This document shows, piece after piece, positions 4,552 to 9,033 of a stretch of 9,033 bases of DNA (position 1 is the stretch's first letter; each line of letters starts with the position of its first letter). Source of the DNA: Ruminococcus sp. (GTDB lineage Bacteria; Bacillota_A; Clostridia; Oscillospirales; Ruminococcaceae); contig JAFVAN010000021.1 in assembly GCA_017480485.1 (NCBI GenBank), positions 1 to 9,033 of the forward strand, in the 5' to 3' direction. The notes below the pieces were generated by a model. It made no database searches, was not told the origin of the DNA, and was given only the letters and a program-made list of their open reading frames with translations. Made by a program: the position numbers and the translations under genes.

Positions 4552-5766
4552 ATGAATAAAAGAAGGATGCTGGCCGCACTGGCTGCGGCGCTGGTGCTGG
4601 CGGGCTGCGGCAATACCGCGGAGAGTGAGCCCGAGCTCATGAAAAGAGTCTCTGTTGACCACACCTCTGCCGACACCACCACCGAGGCCCCTACAGTCGT
4701 CACCGAGGAGATCACTATGACCGAAAAGCCTACCGAGACTACCACTACCACCAGTGCCGAGGCCACCACTACCACTACTACTACCACCGCCGAAACTACT
4801 ACCACCACAACCACCACTACCACCGTTACCACTACTCCGCCGCCGGAGACCACCACTCCCCCGCCCACTGAGACCACCCCAGCACCAACCACCACAGCCG
4901 AGACCACAACAACAGTCACCGAGACTACCCCCGCCGAGACCAAGCCCGCCGCACCTAAGGCACTGACGGCGGCAAGCTTCATGGTGGCCACCACCCTCGG
5001 CACCACCAATATCACCTGGGACGCCGTCGAGGGCGCCACAGGCTATACGGTCTGCGTTCGCCGCTCCAAGGACGGCGAGTGGGAGGAGCTGGCGGACACT
5101 GAAAAGACCACATGGTCCACCGACCAGTTCGGCCGCAACAGGGACTACGCCTTCACCGTCAAGGCCTACACCGAGAAAAAGGGCAAGCGCACCTATTCCG
5201 AAAAGAACGAGATAAGCGAGTTCCCATACCTCACTCAGAAAAACGGCGTCACCTACGTTGACGGCCTGCTGATAGTAAACAAGACCTACTCCCTGCCAAG
5301 GAGCTACGGCCCCGGCGGCCTCACTCCCGAGACCAACGCAGCCTTTGAGGAAATGAAGAAGGGCGCCGCCAAGGACGGCTATTCCATCTGGGTCTGCTCC
5401 GGCTATCGGTCCTATGACTACCAGAACACCCTCTACTGGAACTACGTCGCCCGTGACGGCAGTCAGGCCTCCGCCGACCGCTATTCCGCCCGCGCAGGCT
5501 ACAGCGAGCACCAGAGCGGCCTTGCCGCCGACATCAACCAGGCCAGCCGCTATTTCAACGGCTCGCCCGTGGCCCTGTGGCTCGCCGCAAACGCTTGGAA
5601 GTACGGCTTCATCATCCGCTATCCCGAGGGCAAGGAGGACATCACTGGTTATAACTACGAGTCCTGGCACGTCCGCTACGTTGGAAAGGAAATGTCGAAG
5701 CTGCTCACCGAGAGCGGCCTGACATTGGAGGAATACTACGGTCTGACCTCCAAGTACAGCGACTGA
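4552..5766 (+). CDS. Lipoprotein D-Ala-D-Ala carboxypeptidase, VanY/M15B, with FN3 domain
   Basis: Zinc carboxypeptidase that trims the terminal D-Ala from peptidoglycan stem peptides outside the cell. Residues are counted from the ATG at 4552, which gives a standard lipoprotein signal MNKRRMLAALAAALVLAGC with lipobox LAGC and lipidated C19. Earlier in-frame starts (ATG 4534, TTG 4516) also exist, and none has a good ribosome site, so the start is uncertain. Residues about 63-133 are a Thr/Pro-rich linker with long Thr runs. A fibronectin type III domain follows at about 134-220, then the M15B domain to the end. Its motifs are SGYRS (283-287), SEHQSGLAAD (H320 and D327 as zinc ligands) and ESWHVRYVG (catalytic E370, zinc ligand H373). 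The family includes vancomycin-resistance VanY, but no van regulators or ligases are nearby, so housekeeping wall trimming is more likely than resistance. Confidence 0.9.
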   Translation: MNKRRMLAALAAALVLAGCGNTAESEPELMKRVSVDHTSADTTTEAPTVVTEEITMTEKPTETTTTTSAEATTTTTTTTAETTTTTTTTTTVTTTPPPETTTPPPTETTPAPTTTAETTTTVTETTPAETKPAAPKALTAASFMVATTLGTTNITWDAVEGATGYTVCVRRSKDGEWEELADTEKTTWSTDQFGRNRDYAFTVKAYTEKKGKRTYSEKNEISEFPYLTQKNGVTYVDGLLIVNKTYSLPRSYGPGGLTPETNAAFEEMKKGAAKDGYSIWVCSGYRSYDYQNTLYWNYVARDGSQASADRYSARAGYSEHQSGLAADINQASRYFNGSPVALWLAANAWKYGFIIRYPEGKEDITGYNYESWHVRYVGKEMSKLLTESGLTLEEYYGLTSKYSD

Positions 5767-5785
5767 CAGAAGGGAATGTGAAAAC

Positions 5786-6523
5786 ATGAGCAACCACAGA
5801 TTTTCGGTCATCATCCCCGCCCATAACGAAGAAAAATACATCGGCAAATGCCTTCGGGCAGTGCGCTCTGCCGCAAAGTACGCCGCCCCCGACGAGGTGG
5901 AGATGATAGTCGTCTGCAACCGCTGCACCGACAGAACGGCGGATATCGCAAAGCGTCTGGGCGCCAAGGTGATAGAGAACTCCGACCGCTGCATGAGCAG
6001 CATCCGCAACGCGGGCGTTCGGGCCTCAACGGGCGACATTGTCGTGACGGTGGACGCCGACAGCCTTATGACCAAGTATTCCTTCATCGAGATAAGGGAA
6101 AAGCTTGCAAGCGGGAAATTCATTGGCGGCGGCGCCAATCCACGCTTCGACAGGATGTCCTTAGGCATCGCCTGCTCGGCAAGCTATGTGGCGCTGAACC
6201 TCTTCCACGTCATGCTAAAGGAGCGGGCCTTCCTCAGCGGCGCTATGTTCTGGGTCTACCGCAAGGACTTCGACGCCGTGGGCGGCTTCGACGAGAGCCT
6301 TGTGAGCCTTGAGGACCTTGACTTTGCAGCCCGCCTCAACAGGCTGGGCCGCAGCCGAGGCCAAAAGTTCGGGGTACTGAAACAGAACTACGTCACCACC
6401 TCCGCCCGCAAGTTCGACGAGTTCGGGGACTGGTACCTGATAAAGAACCGCAGCCTCACCAAGCGGATCTTCACGGGCCGGGACCGGGAGGCCGCCGACA
6501 GCTTTTATTATAATGTAAGATAG
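5786..6523 (+). CDS. Family 2 glycosyltransferase
   Basis: Inverting GT-A glycosyltransferase of 245 residues; donor and acceptor cannot be read from sequence. The N-terminus FSVIIPAHNEEKYIGKCLRA is the typical nucleotide-binding start. CNRCTDRTADIA follows, with the DxD metal/nucleotide site at D90-A-D92 in VTVDADSL. The segment FLSGAMFWVYRKDFDAVGGF is a usual acceptor-side motif. Acidic residues E176-D177 in SLEDLDFAARL are at the position of the catalytic base. No transmembrane helix is evident, so it is probably cytosolic or membrane-associated. AGAAGGG (5768-5774) lies 11 bases before the ATG, and the gene starts 19 bases after the VanY-type gene, so the two are co-transcribed. A role in an envelope glycan or glycolipid is suggested by that neighbour but is only inference. 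Confidence 0.9.
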   Translation: MSNHRFSVIIPAHNEEKYIGKCLRAVRSAAKYAAPDEVEMIVVCNRCTDRTADIAKRLGAKVIENSDRCMSSIRNAGVRASTGDIVVTVDADSLMTKYSFIEIREKLASGKFIGGGANPRFDRMSLGIACSASYVALNLFHVMLKERAFLSGAMFWVYRKDFDAVGGFDESLVSLEDLDFAARLNRLGRSRGQKFGVLKQNYVTTSARKFDEFGDWYLIKNRSLTKRIFTGRDREAADSFYYNVR

Positions 6524-6556
6524 AAAAAAGATATCTCCCCCGCAGGCGGCGAGGAC

Positions 6557-6571
6557 ATACAGGACCTGTAT
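6557..6571 (+). promoter_or_regulatory. Short dyad before dut
   Basis: ATACAG (6557-6562) and CTGTAT (6566-6571) form a perfect inverted repeat with a GAC spacer, 28 bases before the dut start. It has the size of an operator for a dimeric regulator. It does not match the Gram-positive LexA box. It could be chance. Confidence 0.3.
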
Positions 6572-6599
6572 TTCATAATATGAGAAAGAAGGACGACCC

Positions 6600-7043
6600 A
6601 TGAAGCTACTGATAAAAAAGCTGCGGCCCGAGGCGGTTACACCACGGCGGGCCACCGAGGGCAGCGCGGGCTATGACCTTTCGGCCTGCTTGGAGGAGAG
6701 CCTGACCATCCGCCCGGGAGAGACCGTCAAGGTCCCCACGGGCCTCAGCTGCGCCCTGACTGGCGAGGGCAGCGGCAGCGCCGTGCTGCTGATATATGCC
6801 CGCTCCTCAACGGCCACAAAAAAGGGCCTGGCCCCCGCCAACTGCGTGGGTGTCGTGGACAGCGACTACCGCGGCGAGGTCCTTGTGCCCCTGCACAACC
6901 ACTCGGGAGAGGACAGGACTGTCGATCCCGGCGAGCGCATCGCCCAGCTGGTGATAACTCCCATCCTCCTCCCGGAGATAGAGGAATCCCCCACCCTCCC
7001 CGACACCGCCCGCGGCGCGGGAGGCTTCGGCTCGTCGTGCTAA
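6600..7043 (+). CDS. dut: Deoxyuridine 5'-triphosphate nucleotidohydrolase (dUTPase)
   Basis: Hydrolyses dUTP to dUMP and pyrophosphate, which keeps uracil out of DNA and feeds dTMP synthesis. The 147 residues are the usual length for the homotrimeric enzyme. All five motifs are visible: AGYDLSA (23-29), ARSSTATKKGL (67-77), GVVDSDYRGE (84-93, catalytic D87 and uracil-contacting Y90), GERIAQLVI (111-119) and the flexible C-terminal RGAGGFGSS (138-146). AAGGA at 6589-6593 sits six bases before the ATG. The gap to the glycosyltransferase is 76 bases and contains a dyad, so dut may have its own control as well as read-through. The prophage is several kilobases away and oriented separately; with host-like codon use, this looks like the chromosomal gene. 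Confidence 0.95.
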   Translation: MKLLIKKLRPEAVTPRRATEGSAGYDLSACLEESLTIRPGETVKVPTGLSCALTGEGSGSAVLLIYARSSTATKKGLAPANCVGVVDSDYRGEVLVPLHNHSGEDRTVDPGERIAQLVITPILLPEIEESPTLPDTARGAGGFGSSC

Positions 7044-7058
7044 CGGCGCACGGCCGAA

Positions 7059-7296
7059 GTCGCGTGACGCTTGCTCCGCTCGCTTACTACTGTGTGATGT
7101 GCAGGGGCTCCCTCGCGGGCGGTGCCCCGCCAGGGCAGTTCGCGTGAGCACTCGCAAGCTCGTTTACAGCTGTGTAATGAACGGGGGCTCCCTCGCGGGC
7201 GGTGCCCCGCCAGGGCAGTTCGCGTGAGCACTCGCAAGCTCGTTTACAGCTGTGTAATGAACGGGGGCTCCCTCGCGATACGGCGGCCCGCAGAAG
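7059..7296 (+). repeat. Interspersed repeat, copy C, with 80-bp tandem duplication
   Basis: Starts 15 bases after the dut stop. Bases 7104-7183 and 7184-7263 are two identical 80-bp units, each with GGGGCTCCCTCGCG, the GGCGG-TGCC-CCGCC hairpin, the TCGCGTGAGCACTCGCAAGC block and the spacer ending TGTGTAATGAAC. A diverged partial unit precedes them (7059-7103). The normal end GGGGCTCCCTCGCGATACGG follows (7264-7283) and continues to a CGCAGAAG shared with copy A. Copies A and B have a single unit, so this is a local expansion. Confidence 0.93.
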
Positions 7297-7360
7297 GCCT
7301 CTGCCGAGACGGATATCCCTCGGCCACACCTCTAACCTCTCACCTCTAACCTCTAAAAGA

Positions 7361-7392
7361 AAAAGCCTCGCTCATCTCTGAGCGGGGCTTTT
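7361..7392 (+). terminator. Intrinsic terminator after the dut operon, probably bidirectional
   Basis: AAAAGCCTCGCTC (7361-7373) pairs with GAGCGGGGCTTTT (7380-7392) with one G-T wobble and a six-base loop. The plus strand ends in TTTT. On the minus strand the stem is followed by a longer T-rich run, so it may also stop minus-strand transcripts. It is preceded by a CACCTCTAACCTCT direct repeat (7327-7354). Confidence 0.85.
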
Positions 7393-7430
7393 CCCTTAGA
7401 TTATATGATCAGATGGAGAAAAAATAATAT

Positions 7431-7690
7431 GTGGTCGGGAGCTTGGGTCATCTTGCCTGTCTGAGTGTTGTCTCCGATTGGCGGCAGCGAGGTGTTTGCC
7501 GCATTTTATCTGGAGGTAATTCCGCTCGGCCCTTGTGCGTCAGATTCGCAGTCCAGGTTTTCGTCAGATCGCCTAAATTCGACGCAGGCTTGCTGACGCA
7601 AGTCAAGGAGAATTTGGGTGATATGACGGAAAGCTGGCAAGCAGATGACATACAAAGGCGTTAGCCGCGGGTCGTGCGGAATTACCTTAA
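7431..7690 (+). ncRNA. Large structured RNA candidate with pseudoknots (possibly raiA-like)
   Basis: No gene fits here; short frames on both strands lack ribosome sites. By hand the plus strand folds extensively. An arm pairs 7553-7580 with 7610-7637 (26 pairs in 28 positions, two single mismatches), capped by GCTTGC/GCAAGT (7588-7593, 7598-7603). AGGTAATTCCGC (7514-7525) pairs perfectly with GCGGAATTACCT (7676-7687). CTCCGAT/ATC-GGAG and GCGGCA/TGCCGC form a hairpin at 7472-7515. GTCATC-TTGCC (7447-7457) pairs with GGCAA and GATGAC (7636-7649), crossing the 12-bp helix. TGCGTC (7536-7541) pairs with GACGCA (7581-7586), crossing the arm. The arm's three G-U pairs would be A-C mismatches on the other strand, so the plus strand is the RNA. 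Ends are approximate. Length, knotting and host group recall raiA RNA, but I cannot confirm that. Confidence 0.72.
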
Positions 7691-7866
7691 CATTTATCAG
7701 AAATACCCTTGCACTGCGAGCACTGCTGCGCTTCGTCGTGCCCAGGTGTCCCTCTAACCTGTTGTATATATATTAGCTCTCCATTGTGACAGAATTATGA
7801 TAGTATGATAAAAACTAACTGTGAACTGCGTAAGCGTTCAAAAGGGTATTCTTATACGCTCTGCTG
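7691..7866. other. Spacer without a supported gene
   Basis: No gene, clear terminator or good promoter was found. It contains GC-rich, partly repetitive sequence (GCACTGC and GAGCACTGC near 7711-7728), an AT-rich patch (about 7763-7815) and the motif CAAAAGGGTATTCT at about 7838-7851, shared with the 51-base palindrome upstream. Confidence 0.5.
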
Positions 7867-9033
7867 TCAGGATATTGTGAAGTTCAGGTAGATGGAGCCT
7901 GCGTAGTCGCCCTTGAGGATGAAGCTCGCCTTACCGGTGCCGCGGGCGTTGTTGTTAGAGAAGGTGAGGGTGTAGTCCCTGCCCTCCACCAAAGTGGTGC
8001 CCTTGAAGGTAAGGGTCAGCTTGGGCGTTACGGGAGAGCCGTTGTAGGTTATGGTCTTGGGCTTTGTGATCTTGCAGTCCGCCGCCAGAACAACGGTCTT
8101 GTCGGTGATGGTGAAGCCCATCTTGACAGCGCCCTTGTACTTGCCCTTGAACTTGACGTGTGCATAGGCCTTGCCAACATTTACGTTGTTTGAATACTTT
8201 GTGATCTCGTAGTCCTTGCCCTCCGTCAGGGTCTCGCCCTTGTAGGTGATGACGGGCTTGGGGGTCACGGCCTTGCCTGTGTAGGCGTAGTAGAGCTTGA
8301 GGCCCGAGTTGAGATCGGGGATGTTCACCTGTATCGGCTCCGCGATGGTGTAGGTAAGCTTGATCTGGCCCTTGTATTTCCCGATGCCGTTTACCGATAC
8401 CTTGCCTGTGCCAACATTTGTGTAGCTGTCATAGCCCAGAACAAAATCCTTGCCGCTCACCAGCTTCTTACTGCCGTCCATTACTGTTACGTTCGGGAGC
8501 TTGGGTGTGCCGTCGTAGTACATAACGGGCTGGTCCACTGTGGCCTTGAACTTTGTGATGTCGATGCGGGTGTCCTTCTCGATGGTGAAGGTCTTTGTGA
8601 TGGTCCCCTTGTAGCTGCCCTTGCCCGTGATGGTGACTGTGGCGGTGCCTGCGTTTGTGTTGTTCTTGTAGGCAACGGTGTAATCCGTCCCCTTGGTGAG
8701 AGTCTTGGTGCCGTTCTTTACGGTAACCGTCGGGGTCTTGGCCTTGCCGTCATAGGTGTACTTGGTGGCAGAAAGTGTGGCGGTGCACTTAGAGATATCA
8801 GTCTGGGTCTTGACTATTGAGAAGGTCTTTGTGATGGTCCCCTTGTAGCTGCCCTTACCCGTGATGGTGACAGTGGCGGTGCCTGCGTTTGTGTTGTTCT
8901 TATAGGCAACGGTGTAGTCCGTCCCCTTGGTGAGGGTCTTGGTGCCGTTCTTTACGGTAACCGTCGGGGTCTTGGCCTTGCCGTCATAGGTGTACTTGGT
9001 GGCAGAGAGTGTGGCGGTGCACTTGGAGATATC
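7867..9033 (-). CDS. C-terminal part of a secreted/surface protein of five YDG-type repeats
   Basis: The frame is open from the right edge to the TGA at 7867-7869 (388 residues), so the N-terminus, signal peptide and any catalytic domain lie outside. It consists of five tandem repeats of about 75-79 residues. In plus-strand coordinates the first is 9033-8800 and the second 8799 to about 8566; three more diverged units follow. Each has a Y-x-G near its start (TKYTYDGKAKTPTVTV, MYYDGTPKLPNVTV, YAYTGKAVTPKPVI, ITYNGSPVTPKLTL), then a GxDYT segment, AGTA/VGTG, and a closing KGxYKGxITKTFTI. This matches the beta-sandwich YDG/MBG-like repeats of Clostridial extracellular proteins, which act as spacers or binding modules. 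The protein ends with the last repeat (NFTIS) and has no LPXTG or membrane anchor. Translation start and signal are not visible. Confidence 0.85.
   Translation of the reverse strand, partial: DISKCTATLSATKYTYDGKAKTPTVTVKNGTKTLTKGTDYTVAYKNNTNAGTATVTITGKGSYKGTITKTFSIVKTQTDISKCTATLSATKYTYDGKAKTPTVTVKNGTKTLTKGTDYTVAYKNNTNAGTATVTITGKGSYKGTITKTFTIEKDTRIDITKFKATVDQPVMYYDGTPKLPNVTVMDGSKKLVSGKDFVLGYDSYTNVGTGKVSVNGIGKYKGQIKLTYTIAEPIQVNIPDLNSGLKLYYAYTGKAVTPKPVITYKGETLTEGKDYEITKYSNNVNVGKAYAHVKFKGKYKGAVKMGFTITDKTVVLAADCKITKPKTITYNGSPVTPKLTLTFKGTTLVEGRDYTLTFSNNNARGTGKASFILKGDYAGSIYLNFTIS
8587..9033 (-). repeat. 234-bp coding direct repeat
   Basis: Bases 8821-9033 and 8587-8799 align without gaps at a spacing of 234 bases (78 codons). 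I count seven differences over 213 bases, and all are silent. The two repeats therefore encode identical protein across this stretch. The array may continue beyond the window. Confidence 0.9.

Noticed and set aside
4545..4553. Extended -10 promoter TGATATAAT before the VanY-type gene
   Set aside because: It overlaps the preferred ATG at 4552 and has no -35 at a suitable distance. A promoter here would start transcription inside the signal peptide.
4552..5766. Vancomycin-resistance gene
   Set aside because: VanY homology alone is common in cell wall maintenance. No VanHAX-type ligase, dehydrogenase, dipeptidase or two-component regulator genes are nearby.
4378..6168. Long minus-strand open frame of 596 codons opposite the operon
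   Set aside because: It is antisense to three genes with clear domains. Its Gly/Ser/Val-rich stretches come from reading the Thr/Pro linker backwards.
7059..7296. CRISPR array
   Set aside because: The 80-bp units are identical throughout including the would-be spacers, there are only about three units, and no cas genes are present. It is a tandem duplication of a dispersed repeat.
7396..7430. Promoter for the structured RNA
   Set aside because: AT-rich hexamers such as TATGAT (7404-7409) and TAATAT (7425-7430) exist, but none has a recognisable -35 at 16-18 bases.
7810..7866. Terminator for the YDG-repeat protein gene
   Set aside because: Only short complementary pieces (GCGT/ACGC) around CAAAAGGGTATTCT are present, without a T run on the minus strand. 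This is not enough to call.

Overview
The window looks like a chromosomal segment of a GC-rich gut Firmicute, most like Ruminococcus (Oscillospiraceae). This is inferred from strong AGGAGG ribosome sites, sigma-A promoters with TTGACA/TATAAT spacing, a lipoprotein with a Thr/Pro-rich linker, and a surface protein built of YDG-type repeats. No rRNA or phylogenetic marker is present, so the genus is a judgement and not a proof.

Left part (1-1472): the end of a prophage lysis module. It holds a holin cut by the left edge, a CHAP endolysin overlapping it by four bases, a small one-helix membrane protein and two possible tiny ORFs. Base composition drops sharply inside the endolysin at its domain boundary, suggesting a modular exchange. 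The module stops just before the 3' end of a tRNA-Ser(GCU) gene on the minus strand. That gene and tRNA-Ser(UGA) form a two-tRNA operon with a perfect consensus promoter and a shared, probably bidirectional terminator. This is the layout expected when a phage integrates at a tRNA 3' end.

Middle part (1861-3046): mostly non-coding sequence around one minus-strand gene for a small one-helix membrane protein whose N-terminus resembles sigma-70 region 2. Around it lie copies of an interspersed repeat and a run of three hairpins, one an almost perfect 51-base palindrome.

Main operon (3047-7043, plus strand): two-domain polyphosphate:AMP phosphotransferase, VanY-type D-Ala-D-Ala carboxypeptidase lipoprotein, family 2 glycosyltransferase and dUTPase. 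They probably share the promoter at 2966-2994. The genes span energy/nucleotide metabolism and cell envelope, and the sequence does not prove a common function. The operon is followed by a complex copy of the interspersed repeat, in which an 80-bp unit is perfectly duplicated in tandem, and by a terminator.

Right part (7393-9033): about 260 bases without a convincing gene fold, on paper, into an elaborate plus-strand RNA. It has a 26-pair arm, a 12-bp perfect long-range helix and two crossing (pseudoknot) pairings. It is the most interesting item here. It may be a known large Firmicute RNA such as raiA, or something new. At the right edge the C-terminal five repeats of a large secreted/surface protein run on the minus strand and out of the window.
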